Origin: Heyndrickxia acidicola
GTDB lineage: Bacteria; Bacillota; Bacilli; Bacillales; Bacillaceae_C
Assembly (NCBI RefSeq): GCF_001636425.1
Contig: NZ_KV440953.1
Span: forward strand, 818,847-882,846
DNA length: 64,000 nt
Direction of reading: 5' to 3'
The position numbers and the translations under genes are program-made. Under the pieces are notes generated by a model. The model was not told the DNA's origin and ran no database searches. It was given only the letters and a program-made list of their open reading frames with translations. Shown here one piece after another: positions 44,753 through 53,759 of the stretch. Numbering within the stretch: position 1 is the stretch's first letter; each line of letters starts with the position of its first letter.

Positions 44753-45475
44753 ATGAGTGGCTTGGGAGATGATGGTTTGTACATACATTTAGGTGGAATA
44801 ATGGAAACAGTTTTTCGAACGGCACTTTCCTTCTCTTTGTTAATGGTAATTACCTATACCCTTGGCAAGCTTATTAACTCTAAAATGACACACTCCCATT
44901 TTGCAGTTGCCATTACCTTAGGCTCGGTTATTGCTAATATGAGCTTTGATTTAAATATAAACTTTTTCTCTATGCTTTCCTCCTTAATAACGTTGGTTGC
45001 CATTGCCTTAGTTACCTCTTATGTTTCTTTAAAAAATAGACGTATCAGGAAATGGGTGGCAGGAAAACCTGTAAAGCTGGTTGAAAAAGGTAAAATATTG
45101 GAGGGGAATCTTGCGAAGGCTTTTTTAACAACGGAGATGCTGAACCAATTTCTGAGAGAGAATGGCATCTTTGATATAGAGGAGGTTGAGTATGCCTTTC
45201 TCGAGAATGACGGAAAATTGTCAGCCTTAAAAAAATTTCCCTATCGAATTCCAGTCAACCACCAATTTGGTTACATATCGCCAGAAAGCTTTCAGATGCC
45301 AATTGAAATTATTGTGGATGGGGAAATTCTATTATCTAACCTGGGTAGGATAAATAACGGAGAAGAATGGATCACAGGACAATTAAAGGATAGAGGACTT
45401 AAAGTAAAAGATGTCAACTATGCTGTTTTAAATTCAAAAGGAAAGCTTTTTATTGATACATACAAGGATTTTTAA
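44753..45475 (+). CDS. DUF421 (YetF-like) membrane protein, no DUF1657 tail
   Basis: 240 residues from the ATG at 44753 (gaggcaggaa before it); ATG 44801 with aggtgg upstream is another possible start. Three N-terminal hydrophobic segments (about 22-39, 48-64, 68-90) are followed by the two-part cytoplasmic DUF421 domain: AGKPVKLVEKGKILEGNL, NGIFDIEEVEYAFLENDG, MPIEIIVDGEILLSNLGRIN and VNYAVLNSKGKLFIDTY. It is a paralogue of the gene at 3958 but ends without the DUF1657-like tail. Role unknown; family members occur in spore membranes. Confidence 0.85.
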   Translation: MSGLGDDGLYIHLGGIMETVFRTALSFSLLMVITYTLGKLINSKMTHSHFAVAITLGSVIANMSFDLNINFFSMLSSLITLVAIALVTSYVSLKNRRIRKWVAGKPVKLVEKGKILEGNLAKAFLTTEMLNQFLRENGIFDIEEVEYAFLENDGKLSALKKFPYRIPVNHQFGYISPESFQMPIEIIVDGEILLSNLGRINNGEEWITGQLKDRGLKVKDVNYAVLNSKGKLFIDTYKDF

Positions 45476-45511
45476 CGAAGGATGTTATAAAGACCTTTAA
45501 AAATGTCAAAC

Positions 45512-45540
45512 AAAAAACAGAGCAAATTTTGCTCTGTTTA
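45512..45540 (-). terminator. Rho-independent terminator of msrA
   Basis: AACAGAGCAAA at 45516-45526 is complementary to TTTGCTCTGTT at 45528-45538. On the minus strand a T run follows (45517-45512). The msrA stop codon is inside the stem. Confidence 0.8.
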
Positions 45541-46062
45541 CCACGTATTTTTAATAAATTCGTCGCGACCTGACTTTTCCCTATCTTCTTTGTATTCAAC
45601 AGGACTTTTCTTGTAGAAGTCTTGATGGTAATTCTCTGCTTCATAAAAAGGAGCTTCCGGCAAAATTTTAGTAACGATCGGTTTTTTAAATTTGCCACTT
45701 TCAGCAAGAGCTTTTTTTGCAGCTTCAGCTTTTTCTCGTTGTTCATCGGAATGATAAAAGACAGCAGTCCTGTATTGATCACCGCGGTCCTGGAACTGCC
45801 CGCCTTCATCCGTAGGATCAATTTGTCTCCAGTATATTTCCAATAAATCCTCATATTTAAATATTTCAGAATCAAATGTTATTTGAACGACTTCGTAGTG
45901 GCCAGTTTTTCCTGTCTTAACCTGCTCATAGGTTGGATTCTCAATGTGGCCTCCAGCGTATCCTGAAACAACCTTATGAATACCTTCCCACTGATCAAAG
46001 GGTTTTACCATGCACCAAAAGCATCCACCCGCAAAGGTAGCTTTTTCTAATTTTCCTGCCAT
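45538..46062 (-). CDS. msrA: Peptide methionine-S-sulfoxide reductase
   Basis: 174 residues; repairs oxidised methionine. Catalytic cysteine in [19 protein letters not shown]. Conserved [20 protein letters not shown] and the glutamate-rich core EVVQITFD are seen, and [14 protein letters not shown]. It has no MsrB domain fused. The ATG at 46062 is chosen because tggagg is 9 nt upstream. No msrB gene is adjacent. Confidence 0.95.
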   Translation of the reverse strand: MAGKLEKATFAGGCFWCMVKPFDQWEGIHKVVSGYAGGHIENPTYEQVKTGKTGHYEVVQITFDSEIFKYEDLLEIYWRQIDPTDEGGQFQDRGDQYRTAVFYHSDEQREKAEAAKKALAESGKFKKPIVTKILPEAPFYEAENYHQDFYKKSPVEYKEDREKSGRDEFIKNTW

Positions 46063-46320
46063 TTTGTAATCCTCCATTTATTTAAATGATATATTCGATA
46101 GTAACATGTGATTATCAATTCGACAATTTTCACGTTTCTGCTTTACTATAATTATATAGTGTAAATTAGCTATTCGTATTGTGCCAAACATATTTGAAGA
46201 TTATGTGAATATCCTTAAACCTATAAATTTATCCTAATAAGCCAATTGTTTTTTAATTCAAATTTTTGATGAGGAAAATGTATATTTTTTTAATTATGTT
46301 AGTAAGGGGGAATTGCACAG

Positions 46321-46770
46321 ATGGCAGACAGCATAACCCAAATTGAAGTTGAGGCACCTATAGATACAATTTGGAGGTTTATTGAATCAATGGATAATTG
46401 GGCTCCTTTAGTTCCCGGATATATTGCACACGAAGTTGTGAGCGAGAAAGAGTCCAGGTGGCTCTTTACAGGGGAATTTGGACTTATACGAAAAAAAATA
46501 GATTTGAATGTCTTTATTACGAGCCTTTCGGCACCTAACACAGTCCGGTTTTCATTAAAGGATAAAAGTGAAAAGCTGATGGGGACGGGTTTTTTTGAAG
46601 CATACGATGCAGAACCGAACAAGACAATTATGACAGGGTGCTTGGAAATGAATGCTAAAGGTGCAAAAGGCCCTATGATAAATGCATTTTTACATTCCAG
46701 GCTTCCTATAATCTCTAAAGAATTTACTGAAGCTGTAGCCAATAAAATTCTGGAGCTCACTCGAACATAA
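46321..46770 (+). CDS. CoxG-like SRPBCC-family protein
   Basis: 149 residues. The SRPBCC fold is suggested by ITQIEVEAPIDTIWRFIESM, PLVPGYIAHEVV, GLIRKKIDLNVFITSL and a long C-terminal helix IISKEFTEAVANKILELT. CoxG proteins recruit carbon monoxide dehydrogenase-type molybdenum enzymes to the membrane in some bacteria; no cox gene is adjacent, although the xanthine dehydrogenase operon lies 12 kb away. Start has gggggaa. Role not certain. Confidence 0.8.
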   Translation: MADSITQIEVEAPIDTIWRFIESMDNWAPLVPGYIAHEVVSEKESRWLFTGEFGLIRKKIDLNVFITSLSAPNTVRFSLKDKSEKLMGTGFFEAYDAEPNKTIMTGCLEMNAKGAKGPMINAFLHSRLPIISKEFTEAVANKILELTRT

Positions 46771-46893
46771 AATTTGTGCCGAATCTTTCATGTAGGGAGT
46801 TTTAAAGATAATTTTCTATTTTGCGCATGTTAAATTGAATTCTTAGCAACCTAACAGTATAAATGAAAATTTATGAGCAAGGATGGTGCAGCA

Positions 46894-47142
46894 ATGGATT
46901 ATACGTTAGGTTACTTAAGAGAGTCTCTTTCCAATCATCTTGAAGACCAATACGGTAAAAGCATCTACAAAAAAATGCTGGTCAATCATTATGAAAACGA
47001 AGAAGAATTTGTGAGAGATTTGGATGAATTAGAAATTACCTTTTTAAATAAAGTTCTTAAAAAGGAAATCCGTTATGCGATGGAAGAGCAGGATGAAAAA
47101 CGAACAAAAGAGCTAAATGAAGTATATGAGCTTTTATTTTAG
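46894..47142 (+). CDS. csgA: Sporulation-specific protein CsgA
   Basis: 82 residues, starting MDYTLGYLRESLSNHLEDQY and ending EQDEKRTKELNEVYELLF. The match to B. subtilis CsgA (sigma-G-dependent sporulation-specific SASP protein) is recognised from memory over the whole length. The ATG at 46894 is chosen because aaggatgg is 9-10 nt upstream. It is followed after 17 bp by ybxH, the same pair as in B. subtilis. Expected to be made in the forespore; a sigma-G promoter could not be drawn with confidence. Confidence 0.88.
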   Translation: MDYTLGYLRESLSNHLEDQYGKSIYKKMLVNHYENEEEFVRDLDELEITFLNKVLKKEIRYAMEEQDEKRTKELNEVYELLF

Positions 47143-47159
47143 CCAGAGGAGGAAGTGAG

Positions 47160-47360
47160 ATGGGAGCCATTGAAAGGGACGGAAAGGTTTTTGAACCTGA
47201 ATTCAGTGCTATAAGTCAAAAAGGGGCTATTCATGTGTATACAGATGGTGTTTTTCTGGAAGAAATCCCATTTGAGTTTCGTGGCCCTTTTCCAGAACAT
47301 AATTTGATCGAAGAATTAGTCAATCATTATTGCAATGGACATTCCTTTAAAACTGAATGA
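47160..47360 (+). CDS. ybxH: YbxH-family protein (DUF5370)
   Basis: 66 residues, soluble, starts MGAIERDGKVFEPEFSAISQ and has IHVYTDGVFLEEIPFEFRG. It follows csgA by 17 bp as in B. subtilis; agaggaggaag precedes the ATG. Function unknown; co-expression with csgA in the forespore is likely. Confidence 0.85.
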   Translation: MGAIERDGKVFEPEFSAISQKGAIHVYTDGVFLEEIPFEFRGPFPEHNLIEELVNHYCNGHSFKTE

Positions 47361-47432
47361 TACTATAAAAATATTATGTAAACTATAATTTGGGGATTAA
47401 CTTCTCGGGTTATTCAACTATTGAAAGACAAC

Positions 47433-47460
47433 AAAAGTGAGCTTTTAAGAGCTCACTTTT
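47433..47460. terminator. Bidirectional terminator between ybxH and the MFS gene
   Basis: AAAAGTGAGCT at 47433-47443 pairs with AGCTCACTTTT at 47450-47460 around a 6-nt loop. T-rich on both sides. The right arm overlaps the last MFS codons. Confidence 0.75.
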
Positions 47461-48812
47461 GTTTGCTTTTTGAAGGGTCCTGCATTCATCATTACACTGA
47501 TAATGCTAACGCCTATCAAGATAGAACCAAGTATTTGAAGATGTCCGGAGGTGATTTCCTTGCCGAATACCAATCCAAGTACTACAGAAGACAAAATTGA
47601 GCCCAGGTAACGGCAGGTTTGAAACAGACCTGATGTGGTTCCTGCGATTTCTGGCGGAGAAGCATCAAGCATAGCTGCCTGCAAGGCAACATTGCCAATC
47701 CCATAGCTTACGCCTAATAATGATAAAATTAAGCCCATTAATAAAATAGGAACGTGCACGAAGAATATGGTTAAGAAAACAGCTCCTAAAAGCATGAACA
47801 CAGAACCCCAGACAATCGGCTGTTTCGGACCGTATTTATCTACCCATTTACCGGTAATGGGAGAGATGATAATACTTACACCTGACATAAATAACATAAG
47901 AAGCCCGCTCATTTTTACGCTCAGATGCATTTCGTCCTGAAAGTAGGTAGGAAGTCCAAAAAACAAGCAATAATTAAAAAGGTTTAAAACAATAAATTGC
48001 AGGTAAACCCTTGTCAAAATTGGTTCAGATTTAAAGAGACGAACATCTATAAACGGGATGGCTGCCTTTAGTTCTCTCCAAATAAAAAGCCCGATAAATA
48101 CAATACCAAGTATTCCTGATAAATAATGTACAGATGTTTTAAATGATAGTAAAAACCAAAGCAACAAGACCATCCCCGTGCCAAAGAGAAGTATTCCTAA
48201 TAAATCAAGCTGTTTTAGAAGCATTTTAAACTCTGTCCGTTTTTCATTCGAATCCTTCGGAAACATGAACCATCCAAGCAAAAAGCTTAAAAGGATGAAA
48301 GGAAAGTTAACAGTAAAGATTGATGTCCAGCCGCCCCAAACAATTAAAACTCCTCCGAGTGTCGGCCCTAAAGCCGTCATAGCTGAAGCAAAAATGGAGA
48401 GCACGGCAAGCGCTCCAGCTTGTTTTTCGTGTATATGTGTGCGGACAAGAGCAATTCCAGATGGGTAAATGGCGCTGCTTCCAATTGACTGAAACAGTCT
48501 CATTATCAATAAAACGAAAAAAGTAGGAGAAAGTGGGGCTCCCACTGCGGAAACAGCAACTAAAATTAAGCCGATGAGAAACATGCTTTTGCGGCCAAGC
48601 AAATCACCCAACTTTCCAGTAACAGGCTGTCCTATTGCACTTGCCAGGTAAAAGGAAGAAATGAGCCAGGATACCGTTGTAAAAGACAGATGAAAATCCC
48701 TTTGAATACTGTGGAGGGCAAGAGAAATCATGGATGAATTCAGCGGGTTAAGCATCGTTCCAGTTGCAACTGCTGTTAAGAATAGCCCCCGGTTTTTTCT
48801 CCAATCCTTCAT
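47445..48812 (-). CDS. MFS drug/proton antiporter, DHA2-like
   Basis: 455 residues with about 14 hydrophobic segments, so closer to the 14-helix DHA2 group. Motif A is seen as GKLGDLLGRKSMFLIG after helix 2 and a second form GKWVDKYGPKQP in the second half. MLNPLNSSMISLALHSIQRD in helix 1 is typical. It shares one base with the isochorismatase-like gene upstream (TAATG), so they form an operon. A MarR gene lies upstream on the same strand; together this suggests efflux or detoxification of a small compound. Substrate unknown. Confidence 0.88.
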   Translation of the reverse strand: MKDWRKNRGLFLTAVATGTMLNPLNSSMISLALHSIQRDFHLSFTTVSWLISSFYLASAIGQPVTGKLGDLLGRKSMFLIGLILVAVSAVGAPLSPTFFVLLIMRLFQSIGSSAIYPSGIALVRTHIHEKQAGALAVLSIFASAMTALGPTLGGVLIVWGGWTSIFTVNFPFILLSFLLGWFMFPKDSNEKRTEFKMLLKQLDLLGILLFGTGMVLLLWFLLSFKTSVHYLSGILGIVFIGLFIWRELKAAIPFIDVRLFKSEPILTRVYLQFIVLNLFNYCLFFGLPTYFQDEMHLSVKMSGLLMLFMSGVSIIISPITGKWVDKYGPKQPIVWGSVFMLLGAVFLTIFFVHVPILLMGLILSLLGVSYGIGNVALQAAMLDASPPEIAGTTSGLFQTCRYLGSILSSVVLGLVFGKEITSGHLQILGSILIGVSIISVMMNAGPFKKQTKVSS

Positions 48813-49378
48813 TATTTCACCTGTTCAAGAAATTCTTCTGTTGTGCGTAATTTACCGATCCTCGGAAATATAAAGCGCAATGTCATTTCATGTTCTTGCT
48901 TGCTGAAGGTTGTCATTGCATCTGTAATAAAAATTTGGTTATACCCGTGCTGGAACGCTTCCCTGGCAGTGCTTTCAACACCGATATTTGTTGCAATACC
49001 GCAAAGCACAATGGTATCAATTCCGCGTCTTCTAAGCTGAATGTCCAAATCCGTACCAAAGAAAGCCCCCCATTGCCGTTTTGTTACAACATAATCATTT
49101 TCCTGAACCTTTAAACGGGGATCCAATACTGCCCAATCCTTTGGTCGTTCTGCTGAGCTGCTTCCTGCCTGATCATCCAGGCTTGGCTTCAAGGCATCTT
49201 TTCCATCAAGAAAATCTACCTTAACAAAGCTGATAAAGGCGTTGTTTTCTCTAAATAGAGTAACAAGTTTTTCTGCTTTTTCCACAACTTCATTTCCGCC
49301 AGGCATGGCCACAATTCCTTTTTGCAAATCAATTAATACAAGAGCTGTTTTGTTAAAATTAATATTTAAATCTGTCAT
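48812..49378 (-). CDS. Isochorismatase-family cysteine hydrolase
   Basis: 188 residues. The catalytic aspartate is in [13 protein letters not shown], the lysine in [15 protein letters not shown] and the cysteine in [20 protein letters not shown], so the D-K-C triad is complete. Family enzymes hydrolyse nicotinamide, isochorismate or other amides. The start has aggaggaatta upstream. The MFS gene follows with one shared base, and a MarR gene is 190 bp upstream, so it may inactivate a compound exported by the transporter. Substrate unknown. Confidence 0.88.
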   Translation of the reverse strand: MTDLNINFNKTALVLIDLQKGIVAMPGGNEVVEKAEKLVTLFRENNAFISFVKVDFLDGKDALKPSLDDQAGSSSAERPKDWAVLDPRLKVQENDYVVTKRQWGAFFGTDLDIQLRRRGIDTIVLCGIATNIGVESTAREAFQHGYNQIFITDAMTTFSKQEHEMTLRFIFPRIGKLRTTEEFLEQVK

Positions 49379-49568
49379 ATTAATTCCTCCTCAAATATTT
49401 GATAAATCTTTTTATTTCTGCAATTTCTGCTAAAAATAATGCATTAAAATGACCAGAAAACAATCTCATAATCAGCTTTTAAAAAATCGCTGGAACTGAA
49501 AACGAAAAATTTTCTACGCTGCTCAAAATAGCAAACTAAGATAGGGGAATCCTAGATAAATTAACTTT

Positions 49569-50021
49569 TTATTGAAGTTTTCTGCGTTTTTCAATAGCTC
49601 TGTTTAAGCGGGTTAATAGATCCGCAAAAATTCCCTTCTCATCATTTGTCCAGCCTTCAAGTATATTTTCATAGCTTTCTATTCGATATTTTTTAGAAGC
49701 GTTTAAAGCAGTTTGGCCTTTTTCGGAAATGTAAATTAAACTTACCCTGGCATCCAGTTCATCTTCTTTTCTTTGGATAAGGCCGTTCACTTCAAGGGCA
49801 TGTACTTGTCTGGAAATGGTGGACATATTAAGCTGAAACCGATCAGCCATAACTCGGATCGATAGCGGGCCTTCATTTGCAAGTAACGTTAAAAGAAGAT
49901 AACCAGAACGGTCAAGACTGTTTTTATTTCCATCAAGTGTTTTTTTAAAGTCAGCTCTTCTCAGAAGCATCACAATTTCAAGCTCTATTGTCTCAATGCT
50001 ATCTTTTTCATTCTTGGCCAT
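49569..50021 (-). CDS. MarR-family regulator
   Basis: 150 residues from ATG 50021 (aaagg 9 nt upstream; the ATG at 50030 directly abuts it). Winged helix with SLDRSGYLLLTLLANEGPLS, VMADRFQLNMSTISRQVHAL and the wing RKEDELDARVSLIYI, followed by dimerisation helices. Probably controls the isochorismatase-MFS pair that follows on the same strand. The 190-bp spacer has no clear palindrome. Confidence 0.88.
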   Translation of the reverse strand: MAKNEKDSIETIELEIVMLLRRADFKKTLDGNKNSLDRSGYLLLTLLANEGPLSIRVMADRFQLNMSTISRQVHALEVNGLIQRKEDELDARVSLIYISEKGQTALNASKKYRIESYENILEGWTNDEKGIFADLLTRLNRAIEKRRKLQ

Positions 50022-50451
50022 TTTATCCATCCTTTTCTGCGATCCTTCATACATCATAAATCTTGCTGTTTTTTTATCTTCTGGACACTGTTAAAACTCT
50101 AAGTAGATTTTTCACGCATATTGATTGAGCAGAACTTATCGGGCAGGACAAACAAACAGGGCTGCGTATATTTGAGTAATACCCAATGTCTTTTGAATTC
50201 AACGTTGATTGCAGTAAATGAACAAGCAAAACTAACAGAGCCATCTTATAAAAAGACGTGTTGCTTATTTTCAATGCTTTTGCGATTAAAGAATCCTCTG
50301 TAAAGAAATAACATTTATGCTTCCTGCTTCGTTCATCGAGCCTTAACAGATTTGAAACATAGAAAAGCAAAATCATTATACAAATATTTAATTGCATAAT
50401 GCAAGTATTAAGCAGAAGTCTTAGCTGAAGCCATTTTACAGCATAAGAAAT
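50022..50451. other. Intergenic region without a clear gene
   Basis: AT-rich. A perfect palindrome TTGCAT-A-ATGCAA lies at 50392-50404, about 370 bp upstream of the marR start; its role is unknown. Open frames here lack ribosome sites and recognisable products. Confidence 0.35.
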
Positions 50452-50572
50452 GCGAAGCGCCTGTCACATCTGGGAACGAATTTCGTAGTCTCCGACATGG
50501 ATAAAAGAAACTAGATGTTGACTAATCGCAGGGAGGAGACGCAGAAGCCGATAGGCGCTAAACACAGACAAT
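50452..50572 (-). repeat. cggctag-family dispersed repeat, inverted copy
   Basis: On the minus strand it reads tagcgcctatcggctt, gtctcctccctgcgattagt, caacatctagtttcttttat, gagactacgaaattcg and ttcccagatgtgacaggcgc. These blocks match 28941-29060 in order. About 120 bp. Confidence 0.7.
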
Positions 50573-50621
50573 GATTAACTAGCTAAATAAATATTTAATA
50601 AAAAGTTTATACTTATCCTTT

Positions 50622-50644
50622 AAAAAAAGCAGCCAAAGCTGCCA
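50622..50644 (-). terminator. Rho-independent terminator of amj
   Basis: GCAGC at 50629-50633 and GCTGC at 50638-50642 with a caaa loop; on the minus strand seven T residues follow. Confidence 0.75.
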
Positions 50645-50661
50645 TTAATGAAAAAAAGATA

Positions 50662-51477
50662 TTAGATATAACTAGAAAACCAGACAATATAGTAGGCTGC
50701 AGGTACAAACAAGAGCTGGGCCAATAGCGTGCCGAGAAATTTTGAGCTTACCATAGCAACAGAATAATTCTTCAAGTAAACATAGCTTATTTGTTTTTTT
50801 GCTACAGAATCTGCTAAAACCGAGGCTTTCGGATCTACAAACAAAGACAAAAGTATCGTAGCTACTCCATTTATAATTCCGGATGACATAATGGCTGCAG
50901 CTTCGTTCTCCGGAGAAAGAACGGAGGCATACAAGGAAGACAACACGCCAACTGTATAGATTGCTGTGATCAAAACATTAAAAATAAACAGCCTTCTTGG
51001 AAAGAGTTTCAATTTCAAGCCCTTCAGATAATGGAAGCGAGGAAATCGGAAATAGAAAACAGCTCTTTTTAAGCCTTTTACGTTTCCCCACTTTTTCGTT
51101 AGGTTCAGAACGGAGCCTTTTTCAGCGGATAATTGAATGATGGCCCGGGAAAACAAAGCAATAAAGGTTGGAAGAAGCAGTATCCCAATTAATGTTCCGA
51201 TGGAAGAGGTTCCAATTAAAATACGGTATTGATCTGCTAAAAAGTGGAGCTTGTCATGATGTGGAGCTTCCTGAATGAGCTTCCCCGTCATTGGCTGCTG
51301 AAACATTGTGGAGAATCTGGAAACAAGAACGATGGTATTGAAGAGGGATAATGCGGAAGCAATTAAGCCTACTCTCACACCTGAAAGCCTCGTGGCATAA
51401 GCAAGAGTTTCAATAGTGCTGATCAGCAAAAGAAAAAGAGATATAACTATAAGTTTATCTGTTATAAAATGCATCAT
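50662..51477 (-). CDS. amj: Lipid II flippase Amj family
   Basis: 271 residues, polytopic. About six to seven hydrophobic segments; N-terminal LIVISLFLLLISTIETLAYA, RLSGVRVG, and the C-terminal FLGTLLAQLLFVPAAYYI match Amj (YdaH) of B. subtilis as I recall it. Amj is the alternative to MurJ for moving lipid II across the membrane, induced by envelope stress (sigma-M) in B. subtilis. Single gene with its own terminator. No promoter of the sigma-M type was identified with confidence. Confidence 0.85.
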   Translation of the reverse strand: MMHFITDKLIVISLFLLLISTIETLAYATRLSGVRVGLIASALSLFNTIVLVSRFSTMFQQPMTGKLIQEAPHHDKLHFLADQYRILIGTSSIGTLIGILLLPTFIALFSRAIIQLSAEKGSVLNLTKKWGNVKGLKRAVFYFRFPRFHYLKGLKLKLFPRRLFIFNVLITAIYTVGVLSSLYASVLSPENEAAAIMSSGIINGVATILLSLFVDPKASVLADSVAKKQISYVYLKNYSVAMVSSKFLGTLLAQLLFVPAAYYIVWFSSYI

Positions 51478-51654
51478 TTTTCACCCGATTTGTTTAAAAG
51501 TACAGGCATCCTGTTCACCTGCTTGTGACTATTATTATTCAGCCATCACTGCTAGTCAATCTTTTACCTGTATTTTTCATAAATGAATGACATTAGAAAA
51601 CAGAATGATTGCATAAAACACTTTTATAGGGTAACATAGTGAATAAATTGAATA

Positions 51655-51799
51655 TTCCTTCGGGGGCGGGTGAAATTCCCTACCGGCGGTGATGAAGCAG
51701 AGGCTTCTTAGTCCGTGACCCGTTTAGCAATAGATGTGCTAAACGGTGGATCTGGTGCAAATCCAGAGCCGACAGTGAAAGTCTGGATGGGAGAAGGAA
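51655..51799 (+). promoter_or_regulatory. FMN riboswitch (RFN element)
   Basis: The conserved RFN blocks are all present: gggtgaaattccctaccggc and ggtgatgaagc, agtccgtgacc, a variable stem cgtttagca with tgctaaacg, then ggtggatctggtgcaaatcc, agagccgacagtgaaagt and ctggatgggagaagg. The closing helix P1 is TTCCTTC (51655-51661) with GAAGGAA (51793-51799). FMN binding should favour the terminator at 51880-51912 and turn down the rib genes. Confidence 0.97.
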
Positions 51800-51879
51800 G
51801 AGTATTTTTTTGAAAGAATGGGTTGATTTAAAGGGATTACTATGCCTTTTTTGACCTTTTATTTGCATTGCCATTTTTT

Positions 51880-51912
51880 GCCCCTGAGTGCTTTTACATT
51901 CAGGGGCTTTTT
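51880..51912 (+). terminator. Riboswitch-controlled terminator
   Basis: GCCCCTGA at 51880-51887 pairs perfectly with TCAGGGGC at 51900-51907, followed by T5. It lies about 80 nt after the FMN aptamer, the expected expression platform. Confidence 0.9.
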
Positions 51913-52084
51913 GTATTCTTGCCAGAATCATTTATTAGAATTGTGATATATTATTTAAATGTCTAGCAGAGGGTAAGGCTAATTAGTGAAATTTGCTGGT
52001 ATTCATACTCATTTATGACTTTAATTTTAAAGCTCTGTTATCGTTCAATGTTGATACCAACCAGATGGGGATTGCTGCGGATAT

Positions 52085-52195
52085 GCGGGACTCCAGAAAA
52101 GCGGGGTTAAGGGACCTGCAGCCTTAAAAGCGACGAAAAGGCTCCCGTAATTGTTCGAAATACGAACCCCTGGAGAGGATATTAACAGGCAGGAT
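52085..52195. repeat. GC-rich dispersed repeat, degenerate copy in the rib leader
   Basis: gcgggactccagaaaagcgg, ttaagggacctgcagcc, aggctcccgtaattg and cccctggagaggatattaac align in order with the copy at 34799-34922. It can fold: ctcca with tggag, adjacent gggg with cccc, ggga with tccc, and gttcg with cgaac. It lies where ribD is expected in a Bacillus rib operon. The flanks (51913-52084 and 52196-52283) hold nothing recognisable. Confidence 0.6.
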
Positions 52196-52283
52196 TATCA
52201 GAACTAAAATTAAAAAATAAATCCCCCCGATCAATTCCTTTTTTCCATCCAGGTCTAACTATACAGCTGCAGGAGGTGCAAAA

Positions 52284-52925
52284 TTGTTTACTGGAATCGT
52301 TGAAGAGATAGGATCTATACAAAGTATTCAGACGTCGGGTGCTTCTCAACTCCTAACCATTCAGGCAAAAAAAATATTGGAGGATATTAAACTCGGTGAC
52401 AGTATTGCAGTAAATGGTATTTGTTTAACTGTTACAAGCTTTACTTCCAAATCTTTTACGGTGGATGTGATGCCTGAAACCTTTCGTTCTACAGGACTGA
52501 GACGGTTAGCTCCTTCGTCCCGGGTGAATTTGGAAAGGGCGATGGCAGCAGGAGGCAGATATGGCGGTCATTATGTAACGGGCCATGTTGATGATGTAGG
52601 AATTATTAAAAGTAAAAAAGCTGTAGAAAATGCCATATATTATGAAATCGAGACTTCCAGGAAAGTTCTTTCATATGTATTGCTAAAAGGCTCAGTAGCG
52701 GTTGATGGAACAAGCCTGACTGTATTCGGAGTTACTCCCAGCCGTTTTACTATTTCGTTGATTCCTCATACAGCTTCCCAAACGATTTTAGGTGAAAAAG
52801 GGACTGGTGACATTGTGTCCATTGAATGTGACATGATTGGAAAGTACGTTGAACATTTTGTAAAGCAGCAAAAGAATGAAGGCGGCATTTCCAAAGGTTT
52901 ATTGGAAAATGCGGGATTTTTATAA
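52284..52925 (+). CDS. ribE: Riboflavin synthase, alpha subunit
   Basis: 213 residues; dismutates two lumazines to riboflavin. Two lumazine-binding repeats are seen: [16 protein letters not shown] with [16 protein letters not shown], and [15 protein letters not shown] with [15 protein letters not shown]. The start is a TTG with caggaggtg upstream. First gene behind the FMN riboswitch, where ribD would usually precede it. Confidence 0.94.
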   Translation: MFTGIVEEIGSIQSIQTSGASQLLTIQAKKILEDIKLGDSIAVNGICLTVTSFTSKSFTVDVMPETFRSTGLRRLAPSSRVNLERAMAAGGRYGGHYVTGHVDDVGIIKSKKAVENAIYYEIETSRKVLSYVLLKGSVAVDGTSLTVFGVTPSRFTISLIPHTASQTILGEKGTGDIVSIECDMIGKYVEHFVKQQKNEGGISKGLLENAGFL

Positions 52926-52939
52926 GGGAGGACGTACAC

Positions 52940-53566
52940 ATGTTTCAAGAAATAGAGGAAGCTTTACTTGAGCTGCAGCAAGGTAGAATCATTATTGTTT
53001 GCGATGATGAAGACCGGGAGAATGAAGGTGATTTTATCTTATTAGCAGAGAAGGCCGAGCCTGAAAGTATTAATTTTATGATTACATACGGCAGGGGATT
53101 AGTCTGTGTTCCTCTTGAGGCTGAACTGGCAAAGAAATTAGGATTGACTCCAATGGTTGCAAAGAATACAGATCAATTAGGTACTGCATTCACTGTCAGT
53201 GTTGATCATCAAAGCACTACTACGGGAATTTCCGCATATGAACGGTCAGAAACCATCAAAAAACTGGCTGACCCCCAATCAAAGGAGGAAGATTTTAAAA
53301 GACCGGGACATATTTTTCCATTGATTGCCCGGGAAGGCGGTGTACTGGAGCGACCAGGACATACGGAAGCTGCTGTAGATCTTGCAAAATTATGCGGCGT
53401 TCAGCCAGCTGGAGTGATATGTGAAATTCTTAAAGAAGACGGTACCATGGCACGGCTTCCAGAACTTGAGGAGCTGGCAAAAAAGTTCTCATTAAAAATG
53501 GTAACAATAAAAGATTTGCAAATGTACCGAAAACAAAGACAGAGCTTGCAAACTGCCAATAAGTAA
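52940..53566 (+). CDS. ribB: 3,4-dihydroxy-2-butanone-4-phosphate synthase (RibB domain only)
   Basis: 208 residues. The DHBP synthase active-site loop [20 protein letters not shown], the region [20 protein letters not shown] and [31 protein letters not shown] are intact. Bacillus normally has a RibBA fusion of about 400 residues; the GTP cyclohydrolase II half is absent here and the protein ends about where the linker would begin. GTP cyclohydrolase II must therefore come from elsewhere. Start preceded by aagggagg. Confidence 0.93.
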   Translation: MFQEIEEALLELQQGRIIIVCDDEDRENEGDFILLAEKAEPESINFMITYGRGLVCVPLEAELAKKLGLTPMVAKNTDQLGTAFTVSVDHQSTTTGISAYERSETIKKLADPQSKEEDFKRPGHIFPLIAREGGVLERPGHTEAAVDLAKLCGVQPAGVICEILKEDGTMARLPELEELAKKFSLKMVTIKDLQMYRKQRQSLQTANK

Positions 53567-53673
53567 AGTTCTATTTTTTGATAAAATTCGGTTTTTTCTA
53601 TTAGGCTGTTCCTCTTTTGAAAAGAAGAAACAGGTGACTAGATAGGTTGAACTTATGTTTTTACTCTGATGAT

Positions 53674-53712
53674 TGGAGTGGAAAGCGAGTACCTAGAGCG
53701 GAAATCAATAGC
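53674..53712 (+). repeat. Fragment of GC-rich dispersed repeat behind ribB
   Basis: tggagtggaaagcgagtacc and tagagcggaaatcaatagcc match the right end of the repeat at 34799-34922 (cggaaagcgagcgcctg, cggaaatcaacccag). It is in the 193-bp gap between ribB and ribH, where the GTP cyclohydrolase II coding part would be expected. Confidence 0.6.
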
Positions 53713-53759
53713 CAATTTATATAAAAAGAAAACAATAAATTTCGTGGGAGTGAAGGGCA

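Noticed and set aside
46800-46890. A sigma-G promoter for csgA
   Set aside because: A tgaatt and cagtata pair is visible but is only about 13 nt apart, too short for the known spacing.
50074-50397. A 107-codon minus-strand frame upstream of marR
   Set aside because: No ribosome site and protein-like features are weak; hydrophobic start followed by a random-looking composition.
52085-52195. Considered as a new structured RNA or second riboswitch in the rib leader
   Set aside because: It folds well, but its blocks align in order with the GC-rich repeat at 34799, so a degenerate repeat explains it better.
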